This document shows positions 12,300 through 20,359 of a stretch of 46,619 nt of DNA, piece by piece. The notes below the pieces were generated by a model. The model was not told the DNA's origin. It searched no databases and was given only the letters and a program-made list of their open reading frames with translations. The stretch covers positions 1-46,619 of the forward strand of contig JAIBBK010000062.1 in the NCBI GenBank assembly GCA_019694675.1, given 5' to 3'. Position 1 is the first letter of the stretch. Every line of letters begins with the position of its first letter. Both the position numbers and the translations under genes were made by a program. Origin of the DNA: Ignavibacteria bacterium (GTDB lineage: Bacteria; Bacteroidota; Ignavibacteria; Tepidaquicellales; Tepidaquicellaceae).

Positions 12300-12842
12300 A
12301 TGTTGTATGTCATTGCAGCGCCCTCCGGAGCAGGTAAGACCACGATTGTTAAAGAGCTGTTGAAGAAGAATAAGGACCTTGTGTTTTCGGTCTCTGCAAC
12401 TACAAGGCCCAGGAGGACCGGAGAAACAGAAGGAGTTGATTACTTTTATCTGTCCAAGGAAGAGTTTAAGGACAGGATCGACACCGGCCAACTTGTTGAA
12501 TACGAACTGCTTTTTAACGGGGATTATTACGGCACACTGAGAACTTTTGTTGAGGACAACGTTGCGAAAGGCAATGATCTCATCTTTGATATTGATGTGA
12601 AGGGCGCACTGTCGCTTAAGAGAATATACGGCGACAATGCATTTCTGATCTTTATCATGCCGCCCGATCTTGAATCGCTCAAAGTCCGTCTCAAAGGAAG
12701 AGGTACAGAATCAGAGGATCAGATCAATGAGAGAATACGACGGGCAGAACTTGAAATGAACAACGCCGGAAAGTTTGATATGATCGTCGTGAATGATGAT
12801 CTTCAAAAGGCGGTAAGCGAAATCCAAAAGATTATTAATTAA
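12300..12842 (+). CDS. gmk: Guanylate kinase
   Basis: 180 residues. Phosphorylates GMP to GDP with ATP. The P-loop APSGAGKTT (7-15) is near the N-terminus. The GMP-binding SATTRPRRTGETEGVDYFY (about 33-51), EYELLFNGDYYGT and the lid-side RLKGRGTESEDQINERI are all present. The start is very close to the P-loop, so ATG at 12300 (or the adjacent TTG at 12303) must be right. It is slightly shorter than the 200+ residues of E. coli but complete for the family. Canonical neighbours yicC and rpoZ flank it. Confidence 0.96.
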   Translation: MLYVIAAPSGAGKTTIVKELLKKNKDLVFSVSATTRPRRTGETEGVDYFYLSKEEFKDRIDTGQLVEYELLFNGDYYGTLRTFVEDNVAKGNDLIFDIDVKGALSLKRIYGDNAFLIFIMPPDLESLKVRLKGRGTESEDQINERIRRAELEMNNAGKFDMIVVNDDLQKAVSEIQKIIN

Positions 12843-12857
12843 ACTCATAAACATATC

Positions 12858-13148
12858 ATGGCAATAGACACAAGAGATCTGGAAAAGCTTGAATCAAGGA
12901 CTGCAAATCTTTACGAGTCCGTTGTAGTGGCTTCCAAAAGATCAAGACAGATTAACGATCTTTACAAAATGGAACTCTCGCAAAGGCTTGAGCCCATCAT
13001 TGCAAAGGAAACGGAAGACGATACGATAATGAATCAGGACAAGCTCAATATCTCTCTTGAATTTGAGAAGAGATCAAAACCGACCATAAGGTCAATTCAT
13101 GAACTGATGGATTCCAAACTCAACTTCAGATACAAGGAACAGGAATAG
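12858..13148 (+). CDS. rpoZ: RNA polymerase omega subunit
   Basis: 96 residues. The omega signature is NLYESVVVASKRSRQIN (17-33), the helix that clamps the beta' subunit during assembly. The C-terminal half (ISLEFEKRSKPTIRSI...) is divergent, as usual in this phylum. Position between gmk and coaBC is the textbook arrangement and supports the call. It follows gmk by 15 bases and has no Shine-Dalgarno. Confidence 0.88.
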   Translation: MAIDTRDLEKLESRTANLYESVVVASKRSRQINDLYKMELSQRLEPIIAKETEDDTIMNQDKLNISLEFEKRSKPTIRSIHELMDSKLNFRYKEQE

Positions 13149-13191
13149 CCGTCCGTGCTTTTCTGCTTCATCAACATTAATCTTTCTGCAA

Positions 13192-14409
13192 TTGGAACTC
13201 AGAGGTAAAAAGGTCCTCGTCGGCATTACCGGCGGCATAGCGGCGTATAAGATCTGCGCCCTTGTAAGGCTGTTCATAAAGGCCGGCGCGGAAGTCAGGG
13301 TTGTTATGACTCCATCTGCAGTGAGTTTTGTCTCGCCGGTGACTCTGTCGGCTTTGTCGAAAAATGAAGTCATCATAAACCTCCTCCCCGATACGGGTTC
13401 TCTGCAGAATTCGGAAAAAGTTGAGACCTCCACATGGCACGTAAACTACGGACTCTGGGCGGACCTCTTTGTAATTGCTCCTGCCACATGCAATACTATT
13501 GCAAAGGCAGTTGCCGGGATATGCGACAACTTTCTTCTTGCCGCTCTATTTTCATGCAGATGTCCTGTGCTGATATCACCGGCAATGGATGAAGATATGT
13601 ATAAGCATCCTGTGACCCGGCGAAACATACAAGCCCTTTCGGAAACCGGCTATAAGATAATTGACCCTGAGTACGGTGAACTTGCAAGCGGGCTGACAGG
13701 CGAAGGCAGAATGGCGGAACCCGAAAGGATCTTTGAAGAAGCAGCAAAGATTCTGAATGCACGCAAGGACTTAGAGGGAAAGAAGGTGCTTGTGACTGCC
13801 GGTCCGACGAGGGAGTTCATTGACAAGGTCAGATACATCTCAAATCCTTCAACAGGAAAAATGGGATTTGAAATTGCAAGAGCGGCTCAGGAAAGAGGCG
13901 CTTCAGTGACACTGATAACCGGGCCGGTGAGCCTTGAAACGCCCAACGGCGTAAAGCGAATTGATGTTATGACAAGCGATGAGATGTTCAGGAGTGTTAA
14001 GTCAAACAAAAGGAACAAGGACCTGATAGTCATGTCTGCGGCTGTTGAGGACTTCACGCCTGCAATGAAAACGGGCTTCAAGATCAAGAAAGAAGGAAGC
14101 AAAGAATTTACATTTGACTTTGTTTTGTCTGTAGACATTCTTTCTCACCTTGGAAAGGAAAAATCAGGTTACAAGCTCATTGGATTTGCAGTGGAGACAA
14201 ATGATGGAATTGCAAACGCAAAGAAGAAACTCATATCCAAGAAGCTTGATATGATCGTTCTTAATAATCCGGATGAAGAAGGCGCGGGTTTTGGCACAGA
14301 CACCAACATAGTTACACTGATCGACAGGAAATCGGAGCAAAGACTTCCAAAGATGACAAAGTTTGAAGTAGCCAACAGAATACTGGACAAATATCTTTTG
14401 CTCAAATGA
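13192..14409 (+). CDS. coaBC: Bifunctional phosphopantothenoylcysteine decarboxylase/synthetase
   Basis: 405 residues from TTG 13192 (MELRGKKVLVGITGG). Two steps of coenzyme A synthesis: CoaB joins cysteine to 4'-phosphopantothenate and FMN-dependent CoaC decarboxylates the product. CoaC half (about 1-185): GITGGIAAYK, the active-site His in HVNYGLWAD, and SPAMDEDMYKHP, where the usual PxMNxxM Asn is Asp, a variant I recall as common in Bacteroidota. GEGRMAEPE holds the substrate flap. CoaB half (about 190-405): VLVTAGPTREFIDKVRYISN and STGKMGFEIARAA. The stop overlaps the next gene by 4 bases (ATGA), indicating translational coupling. There is no Shine-Dalgarno. The pathway links to panB at 888. 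Confidence 0.95.
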   Translation: MELRGKKVLVGITGGIAAYKICALVRLFIKAGAEVRVVMTPSAVSFVSPVTLSALSKNEVIINLLPDTGSLQNSEKVETSTWHVNYGLWADLFVIAPATCNTIAKAVAGICDNFLLAALFSCRCPVLISPAMDEDMYKHPVTRRNIQALSETGYKIIDPEYGELASGLTGEGRMAEPERIFEEAAKILNARKDLEGKKVLVTAGPTREFIDKVRYISNPSTGKMGFEIARAAQERGASVTLITGPVSLETPNGVKRIDVMTSDEMFRSVKSNKRNKDLIVMSAAVEDFTPAMKTGFKIKKEGSKEFTFDFVLSVDILSHLGKEKSGYKLIGFAVETNDGIANAKKKLISKKLDMIVLNNPDEEGAGFGTDTNIVTLIDRKSEQRLPKMTKFEVANRILDKYLLLK

Positions 14410-15212
14410 GCAAGACACCTTCACAGAAGCTCAGCAGAATACTCAGGTTCAAGGATGAATACTCACCCGGAGCGGGTTTCGGTACTGCGCTTTCAATGCT
14501 TGAGGAAATAAGGATGAATGAGCAGATTGCGCATGATGCAGAGGCCGTCCGCGGAAGCGCCATTCACTCAACAGATAAGACTTCGGATGAAGCGAATGCA
14601 GGAGATGAAAATCAAGAACCCCATGAGCATTCACGAGAAGACTGGAAGTCATGTTCCTCGCTTGCGGAGCTTAATGAAATGATAAAGGACTGCAGGAAGT
14701 GCAGGGTCCTTGCAGATAAGAGGAAGAACCTGGTATTCGGCAGCGGAAATCCAAATGCTGACATTGCGGTGGTGGGCGAAGCCCCCGGGGCGGATGAAGA
14801 TGAAAAAGGATTTCCCTTTGTAGGGAGAGCAGGAAAACTGCTTACGGATATACTTGCGGCAATCAACTTCAGCAGAGATGAAGTTTACATCTGCAATATT
14901 CTCAAGTGCAGGCCGCCGGAGAACAGAAATCCCTTGCCTGATGAGATCTTAAACTGTGAACCTTACCTTGATAAACAGCTTGAGATCATAAAGCCAAAGC
15001 TGATACTGGCACTTGGCACCTTTGCGGCGCAGACCTTGCTGAGAACAAAGGAACCTCTGGGAAAGCTTCGGGGGAGATTTCACACATATAAGAACATTAA
15101 GACGATGGTCACTTATCATCCGGCGGCACTTCTCAGGAACCCGAACTGGAAGAGGCCGACTTGGGAAGATGTGAAGCTTTTCAGAAAGGAATACGATACA
15201 ATATCGAAATGA
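14406..15212 (+). CDS. Family 4 uracil-DNA glycosylase with an iron-sulfur cluster
   Basis: 268 residues. Removes uracil from DNA to start base excision repair. Cysteines 96, 99, 168 and 184 reproduce the spacing of the [4Fe-4S] ligands of family 4 enzymes (C-x2-C, about 68 residues, C-x15-C). GEAPGADEDEKG (124-135) is the water-activating motif and HPAALLRNP (238-246) the minor-groove loop. The first 85 residues are polar, low in hydrophobics and not part of the family core; they may be a disordered arm. The start ATG overlaps the coaBC stop, so it is well fixed. dnaB follows after 18 bases, so repair and replication genes share this transcript. Confidence 0.93.
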   Translation: MSKTPSQKLSRILRFKDEYSPGAGFGTALSMLEEIRMNEQIAHDAEAVRGSAIHSTDKTSDEANAGDENQEPHEHSREDWKSCSSLAELNEMIKDCRKCRVLADKRKNLVFGSGNPNADIAVVGEAPGADEDEKGFPFVGRAGKLLTDILAAINFSRDEVYICNILKCRPPENRNPLPDEILNCEPYLDKQLEIIKPKLILALGTFAAQTLLRTKEPLGKLRGRFHTYKNIKTMVTYHPAALLRNPNWKRPTWEDVKLFRKEYDTISK

Positions 15213-15230
15213 GCATACTTACTGACAGCA

Positions 15231-16688
15231 TTGGCAAATAAGAAAACATATTACAGGAAGGATCAGCACAAGTCATCTTCCGCGGATCCTGATATGCTTC
15301 CGGATGACCTGAGGCAGGCGCCAAGCGCAACTGACCTTGAGGTAATGGTCCTGGGAGCGATGCTCATTGACAATGAAGTGATCAATGACGTGATACAGAT
15401 GCTTGAGCCGGAAGCATTCTATTCCGGAAAGCACAGGACCATACTTCAGGCAATTCTGAACCTTGATGCAAAGAAGGAACCGATTGACCCTACTACTCTG
15501 AAGGAAGAACTGAAGCGCATGAACAAGTTATCGGAGGTCGGAGGCGTTGAATACATAATGGAGATGACCACTTCTGTGGCAACTTCAGCCAATGTTAAGT
15601 ATTACACGAGGATAATATTCGAAAAGTCCATTCTGAGGAATCTCATCAGCGTTTCATCGAAGATAGTTGAGAATTGTCTTGATCCGACCGCAAATACATT
15701 CAAGACGCTTGACGATGCGGAACAGAAGATTCTTGACATATCACAAAGGCTTTCCAAGAAGAAGGTAATGTCTATCAGTGAAGAGCTGAATAATCTCATT
15801 GATGATCTCGGAAAGCGGAGAGACAGCAAGAACAGCATAGTCGGAGTTCCGACGGGGTTTACGGACCTTGATGAATACACATCGGGATTTCAGAGATCGG
15901 AATTCATTGTAATAGCGGGAAGGCCCTCACACGGCAAGACTGCTTTCTCAATGAACATCGCAAGAAATGCGGCTGTTGACCACGGGAAATCAGTGGCGAT
16001 ATTCAGTCTCGAAATGTCATTCAGAGAGCTGGTGATGAGACTGCTTTCGTCAGAGGCGAGGGTGAATGCGAAGAAACTGAAGACAGGAAAGACATCGAGT
16101 GAAGAATGGAACAGGGTCCTGAAGACATTCCATAACCTCAGGACGAAGATGTTCATTGATGATACAAGTGAACTGTCGATACTGGAGATTCGCGCAAAAT
16201 CCAGGAAGCTTAAGGAAAGCCATGACATTGACATGGTTGTTGTGGATTACCTTCAGCTGATAAAGGGAAGGGAAGATGCCGAAAGAAGAGATCTCGAAGT
16301 TGCTGAAGTTTCCAGGAGCCTGAAGGCGCTCGCCAAGGAACTGGACATACCTGTTGTAGCCTGTGCGCAGTTGAACAGGGCAGTCGAAACGAGGGGCAAG
16401 GAGAAGAGGCCGCAACTTGCGGACCTCAGAGAATCAGGCGCCATAGAGCAGGATGCGGATGTGGTTATTTTCGTTCACCGGCCGATCATGGGAATGAAAG
16501 TTAACAAGGAAGATCCTGATTACATGGAACTGAAACACAAAGCGGAGATCATCATAGGCAAGCAAAGAAACGGCCCGGTCGGCGACCTGGAACTTGTATT
16601 TGTTGATGAGTTCGCGAAGTTTGAGAACAAAGTGAAACACCCGCATATTGAAGTGCCGCCTTCGGCATACAACCAGGAGCCGTTCTGA
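15231..16688 (+). CDS. dnaB: Replicative DNA helicase DnaB
   Basis: 485 residues from TTG 15231. N-terminal DnaB domain (about 30-130, SATDLEVMVLGAML) for hexamer and primase contacts; RecA-like helicase domain with Walker A GRPSHGKT (230-237), SLEMS, Walker B MVVVDYLQL and the DLRESGAIEQDADVV segment with the arginine-finger region. Uninterrupted by an intein, unlike many dnaB genes. The first 28 residues are a basic, polar extension. It is the last gene of the tRNA-Arg/SDR operon and is followed at once by a strong terminator. Confidence 0.96.
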   Translation: MANKKTYYRKDQHKSSSADPDMLPDDLRQAPSATDLEVMVLGAMLIDNEVINDVIQMLEPEAFYSGKHRTILQAILNLDAKKEPIDPTTLKEELKRMNKLSEVGGVEYIMEMTTSVATSANVKYYTRIIFEKSILRNLISVSSKIVENCLDPTANTFKTLDDAEQKILDISQRLSKKKVMSISEELNNLIDDLGKRRDSKNSIVGVPTGFTDLDEYTSGFQRSEFIVIAGRPSHGKTAFSMNIARNAAVDHGKSVAIFSLEMSFRELVMRLLSSEARVNAKKLKTGKTSSEEWNRVLKTFHNLRTKMFIDDTSELSILEIRAKSRKLKESHDIDMVVVDYLQLIKGREDAERRDLEVAEVSRSLKALAKELDIPVVACAQLNRAVETRGKEKRPQLADLRESGAIEQDADVVIFVHRPIMGMKVNKEDPDYMELKHKAEIIIGKQRNGPVGDLELVFVDEFAKFENKVKHPHIEVPPSAYNQEPF

Positions 16689-16692
16689 AAAC

Positions 16693-16720
16693 AAAAAAAG
16701 CCCGGATGACCGGGCTTTTT
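16693..16720. terminator. Bidirectional terminator between dnaB and the metal-binding protein gene
   Basis: The stem AAAAAGCCCGG against CCGGGCTTTTT with loop ATGA is flanked by A run and T run, so it can stop transcription from both sides; the two genes converge here. Confidence 0.93.
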
Positions 16721-16740
16721 CATTAGCTTCAAGAAAACTG

Positions 16741-17232
16741 TTATGACTTCTTTTCAGACTTTGTCTTTGAATCACATTTTGTACCGTCACCGCAATTACC
16801 GTTGAGTTTCTGCTCTTTTACGGAAGCCGCTACTGCGTCAGAGTTTGTAACAGCCGGATCGTAGACAACCTTTATGCTGGTCATCTTTGAAACATTGCAG
16901 GTTTCACCGTACTGAACATCCTGTACGCCGCTTATGGTCTTGATCTTTTCCGTCATTCCCGGCTTGCAGCCGTCGCAGTGAATCATGTCTGTTGTAAACT
17001 CATAAGTCGCTGTTCCGGGCTGATCATCACCTGCGGATGCATCGGTCATAGTCTTGCCGGTGCATGAGGATTTTGATTCAGCTGATGAAGTTCCGGTCTT
17101 GCTTGAGCAGGATGACGAACAGTCCTTCTTACCGTCCTTGTCATCTGCAAAAAGATTGTTGCTTTGTGCGTAAAACACGCCTGCGGCGAGCACCAAAGCA
17201 ATTGAGGCGAAAAATGCGATCTTCTTTTTCAT
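16741..17232 (-). CDS. Exported cysteine-rich heavy-metal-associated (HMA-like) protein
   Basis: 163 residues: a signal peptide (about 1-22, MKKKIAFFASIALVLAAG), a polar linker with Cys38, Cys42 and Cys57 in Ser/Lys-rich sequence, and an HMA/CopZ-like domain (about 75-142) with the CxxC metal motif HCDGC (Cys86, Cys89), followed by Cys112, Cys147 and Cys153. HMA domains bind Cu(I), Hg(II) or similar soft metals. Export would place it in the periplasm, so a metal scavenger or a feeder of an efflux/uptake system is likely; no pump is in the window. It has its own promoter at 17328-17358 with a perfect palindrome in the spacer, so it is probably metal-regulated. The metal itself cannot be read. 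Confidence 0.82.
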   Translation of the reverse strand: MKKKIAFFASIALVLAAGVFYAQSNNLFADDKDGKKDCSSSCSSKTGTSSAESKSSCTGKTMTDASAGDDQPGTATYEFTTDMIHCDGCKPGMTEKIKTISGVQDVQYGETCNVSKMTSIKVVYDPAVTNSDAVAASVKEQKLNGNCGDGTKCDSKTKSEKKS

Positions 17233-17327
17233 GTAGAGATTATTTGGTTGTTAAAAAAAATCGTGGGTTGCATTGGCAAACACCATGCCAAATCAAAAAA
17301 ATTCCAATGTGGTTTTTTTTACCTGTG

Positions 17328-17358
17328 CAAAGATAATTTTGCCTGCAGGCAATTGCAA
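17328..17358 (-). promoter_or_regulatory. Promoter with a centred palindromic operator, metal-binding protein gene
   Basis: Minus strand: TTG (17358-17356), 20 bases, TATCTTTG (17335-17328), a perfect -33/-7 pair. A 14-base perfect palindrome, TTGCCTGCAGGCAA (17339-17352), sits exactly in the middle of the spacer, the position used by MerR-type regulators or by repressors. The leader would be about 90 bases. Confidence 0.75.
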
Positions 17359-17388
17359 GAAACATTATCGTGCCTGTCCTGCTTAGGT

Positions 17389-18168
17389 CTACCTCCCCAG
17401 CTTGTCGATTTCCGCTTTAATATGATCGATCCGGTTGTCCGGGTTCGGATGGGTGCTCAGAAATTCGGGCGGAGCTTTACCGCCAGCCGCCCTGTCCAGG
17501 ATGTGCATGACCTCTATCATTTGTGCGGGTTCATAACCGGTTTCATGCATGTATTTGACGGCAAATCTGTCCGATTCAAGTTCATCCTCCCTACCGTATT
17601 TCATGTTGATCATGCCCGCAACATACCGGGAAATCATGGCGGCGGCATTCGGAGAGCCCGGTTCTGTCAGTGCAATGTCGGCAGCGCTGATAAGCCCCTG
17701 GGTGAGTTCCTGTTTTGCCATCTGCTCGGCTCCGTGCCTTCCTATGACATGCCCGATCTCGTGACCGAGAATACCTGCAAGCTGATCTTCGTTTTCGAGC
17801 ATCTTCAGCAGGCCCATGGTAATGAAGATCTGCCCTCCGGGAAGCGCAAAGGCGTTAACCGTATTTTGGTCGGCAAGGACATGGAAATCAAATTTGTATT
17901 CCGATCTTCCTGCTTCTGTGCCGCTGACGATCTTCTGACCTACAGATTCAACGTAGTTATTTATCTTGGGATCTCTTACCTCTCCTCCCATCTGATTTAT
18001 CATTTCCGGAGCGCTCTGAAGTCCGAGAACTATTTCCTGCTGAGGAGTAAGGCTTACCCTCTGCTTCTCACCGGTCACCGGGTTTACCTGCGTCTTGCTG
18101 TAGTATGAAATTATTGCTATAACGGCAATCACAGCTGCGATCAGAAGTTTTGCTTTATTTGACCTCAT
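17389..18168 (-). CDS. M48 family metalloprotease
   Basis: 259 residues. An N-terminal hydrophobic segment (7-22) acts as signal anchor or signal peptide, followed by NPVTGEKQRVSLTPQQE, typical of the LoiP/BepA-like periplasmic M48 group. The zinc motif HEIGH is at 136-140 (His136, Glu137, His140), with the third ligand likely the Glu in EDELESDRFAVKYM near 200. A conserved STHPNPDNRIDHI tail is present. These proteases handle misfolded envelope proteins. It is the last gene of the leftward hutH operon, 30 bases after the SpoIIE phosphatase. E. coli LoiP is about 250 residues, so this one is full length. Confidence 0.9.
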   Translation of the reverse strand: MRSNKAKLLIAAVIAVIAIISYYSKTQVNPVTGEKQRVSLTPQQEIVLGLQSAPEMINQMGGEVRDPKINNYVESVGQKIVSGTEAGRSEYKFDFHVLADQNTVNAFALPGGQIFITMGLLKMLENEDQLAGILGHEIGHVIGRHGAEQMAKQELTQGLISAADIALTEPGSPNAAAMISRYVAGMINMKYGREDELESDRFAVKYMHETGYEPAQMIEVMHILDRAAGGKAPPEFLSTHPNPDNRIDHIKAEIDKLGR

Positions 18169-18198
18169 ATATCGTGTAGTTTAAATTTAACTTTCAGA

Positions 18199-19449
18199 CT
18201 ATTTGAATCTCTTTATTGCAACCAGGGTGCGGTCATCAGAGTACACGCCCTTGGCTGAGAATACATTGACTTCCTGAAGTATTATATTGCACACGTCCTT
18301 CGGGTCTTTGTCTTTCAGCTTCTTCAGATTTTCGATTAGTTTGTCCTCTCCGAAAAATTCAAAATCCTGATTAGTCGCTTCAATGATTCCGTCTGAATAA
18401 AGCAGAAGAAGATCATTCACTTTAAAGTTGATGCTCTCGACTCCGTATTTCTGATAAGGCGCGGGACCGAGCACGGGTCCGGTTGATGAAAGCATTTCCA
18501 CTCTTCCGGTTTCATATTCAAGAAACACCGGAGGATTCTGTCCCGCGTTAACGTATTGACACAGGCCCCTCTTGTCGTCCGAAAGCTCGCAATAGAAAAG
18601 TGTGACAAATCTCTCGTAAGGAAATGTTTCATTCACAAGATTGTTGATCCGGCTGACCATGCCGCTCATTTTTGACTGGTATCCCACACCCATTTTCAGC
18701 GCGCCTGATACGTACAGGGCCTGCGAGGCGGCGGAAAGCCCTTTTGAAGCGGCATCACCGAGTGCAACTCCCAACCTGTCCTTATCCTCACTTTCTAGAT
18801 AATCAAAAAAGTCCCCGCCGACAATTCTGTCCGGCATGGAAAGCCCGAACAGCACGTAATTGCCGAACTCATATTCGTGTTCCGGAAGAATGCTCCTTTG
18901 GATCTCCTTTGCTTTCTCCAGCTCCTGCCTGCTTTCCTTTGCGCTCGACTCAATGTGTTTGGTCCTTAGTATCGAGCTTAGTGTCATGCTGATGATGTTC
19001 AGCGTGTTGAGGAATTCATCATCAAGCCCTTTTGCGTTCAGCGCAATCAGATAGGAATAGAGATAATAGGGCTCGCCGCTGGGCTCTTTGAATTTGTGCC
19101 TTACTCCAACTCCAGTTGCCGAGTAATGGTAGATGCCTTTTTCAATCAGATACTCGTCTGTTTCAGTTGCAAGGACCGACCTGAAGAGTCCCACTTTTTT
19201 GAACATAGGATACTTTTCAACTCCAAGCCGATAATCGGTCTGGATCAGGTCTACATTTCCCATCTGGGCGATAAGTGTATAAGCGTTCCTGCTTTCATTC
19301 AGTCTCCACAGCCTTCCGCCAATGATGTTTATCTCTTCGTTGTTGATGATCTGCGCAATTACATGCACAAGAAAATCCTCATCAGTATCAAAGCTCGGAG
19401 CTTCCCTGATGATGTTCTCAAGCGTTCTGTACAGTTTTCTAGGGTCCAT
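18199..19449 (-). CDS. GAF-like sensor plus SpoIIE-type PP2C phosphatase
   Basis: 416 residues without a signal peptide or membrane helix. About 1-160 resembles a GAF-type sensor domain (a divergent fold assignment); 165-190 is a coiled coil (KESRQELEKAKEIQRSILP), and 190-416 is a SpoIIE/RsbU phosphatase with GGDFFDY, GDAASKGLSAAS, VNAGQNPP, LLYSDGIIEA and SDDRTLVAIK, which supply the Asp/Gly metal and phosphate residues. Such proteins dephosphorylate anti-anti-sigma factors in partner-switching cascades. No STAS or anti-sigma kinase gene is in the window, so the target is unknown. It lies between yihY (9-base gap) and the M48 protease in the leftward operon. Confidence 0.88.
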   Translation of the reverse strand: MDPRKLYRTLENIIREAPSFDTDEDFLVHVIAQIINNEEINIIGGRLWRLNESRNAYTLIAQMGNVDLIQTDYRLGVEKYPMFKKVGLFRSVLATETDEYLIEKGIYHYSATGVGVRHKFKEPSGEPYYLYSYLIALNAKGLDDEFLNTLNIISMTLSSILRTKHIESSAKESRQELEKAKEIQRSILPEHEYEFGNYVLFGLSMPDRIVGGDFFDYLESEDKDRLGVALGDAASKGLSAASQALYVSGALKMGVGYQSKMSGMVSRINNLVNETFPYERFVTLFYCELSDDKRGLCQYVNAGQNPPVFLEYETGRVEMLSSTGPVLGPAPYQKYGVESINFKVNDLLLLYSDGIIEATNQDFEFFGEDKLIENLKKLKDKDPKDVCNIILQEVNVFSAKGVYSDDRTLVAIKRFK

Positions 19450-19458
19450 TTGGATGGG

Positions 19459-20358
19459 TTACTTTAGTGAGATCTTATTGCGGGCAGCATAGATCTGCCC
19501 TAGTTCGGCTCCTACCACGAAGATCACCGAAAGATAGTATATATAAAAGATCGAAATTACAATGGTGGCATAAGCTCCGTAAATCCTGCCGTAGTTTGCA
19601 ACCTTCAGCACATATACAGCGAACAAGTATTTCAGAAGCTCAAAAAAGATCGCCGACAGCAGTGAAGAGAACAAGACCACTTTGAAATTGATCTTCCAGT
19701 GCGGCACCAGCGCATAGAGCACATAAAAAAGCGTGAATGATACGGCAAGTCCTAATGCAAACGGAACGAACTTCTGAAACAGCGTCAAAGTGAGAGCTTC
19801 TCCGAATATTGCACTCCAGTATTCCTCGGCAAGCTGAATAGCGGAAGTTATTGCCATTGAGATGAGGAACAGAAGTACGCTTACAATAACCAGTCCGAAG
19901 TCTTTGAGCTTGCCAACAAAGTAGCTGAGGTCGGTTTCTATCCCGAATATCTTGTTGAGAACTTCACGCATTGCACTGAACAGTCCGCTTACAGTCCAGA
20001 ATAGGCCGGCAATTCCGATGGTACCAGTTAAGAACTTATTGCTTGTCAGTTCTTTTGTCCTGTCGATCAGCTCAAATATAGCCCTCTCCTTGTATTGTCC
20101 CGGAAGCGGTATAACGCTGTCGAGATACCGCATAAGTCTTTCATGAACCGATTCGCTGTCGAGATAGACGCCGAGCACAGTTAGGATTATCAGTACAAAA
20201 GGAATCAAGCAGATGAGCATGTTGAAAGATATGCCGGAGGCCAGGATCCAGATATGATCATGATCAAACCTGTCAATAAGCTTTTTAATATAATGAACTA
20301 CTGTCTCAACAGGTTTGATGTGCAGAATTTTCCTGTAAGTCCTGGAAATCCATTCCAT
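19459..20358 (-). CDS. YihY/BrkB family inner-membrane protein
   Basis: 299 residues with about six hydrophobic helices. Family marks: HIWILASGISFNMLICLIP near the first helix, GIAGLFWTVSGLFSAMREVLNKIFG in the middle, and YGAYATIVISIFYIYYLSVIFVVGAELG near the end. BrkB/YihY proteins are widespread inner-membrane proteins, once mislabelled RNase BN; their transport function is unproven. It begins 1 base after the hutH stop, so the two are tightly coupled in one transcript, although no functional link to histidine use is known. Confidence 0.9.
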   Translation of the reverse strand: MEWISRTYRKILHIKPVETVVHYIKKLIDRFDHDHIWILASGISFNMLICLIPFVLIILTVLGVYLDSESVHERLMRYLDSVIPLPGQYKERAIFELIDRTKELTSNKFLTGTIGIAGLFWTVSGLFSAMREVLNKIFGIETDLSYFVGKLKDFGLVIVSVLLFLISMAITSAIQLAEEYWSAIFGEALTLTLFQKFVPFALGLAVSFTLFYVLYALVPHWKINFKVVLFSSLLSAIFFELLKYLFAVYVLKVANYGRIYGAYATIVISIFYIYYLSVIFVVGAELGQIYAARNKISLK

Positions 20359-20359
20359 A

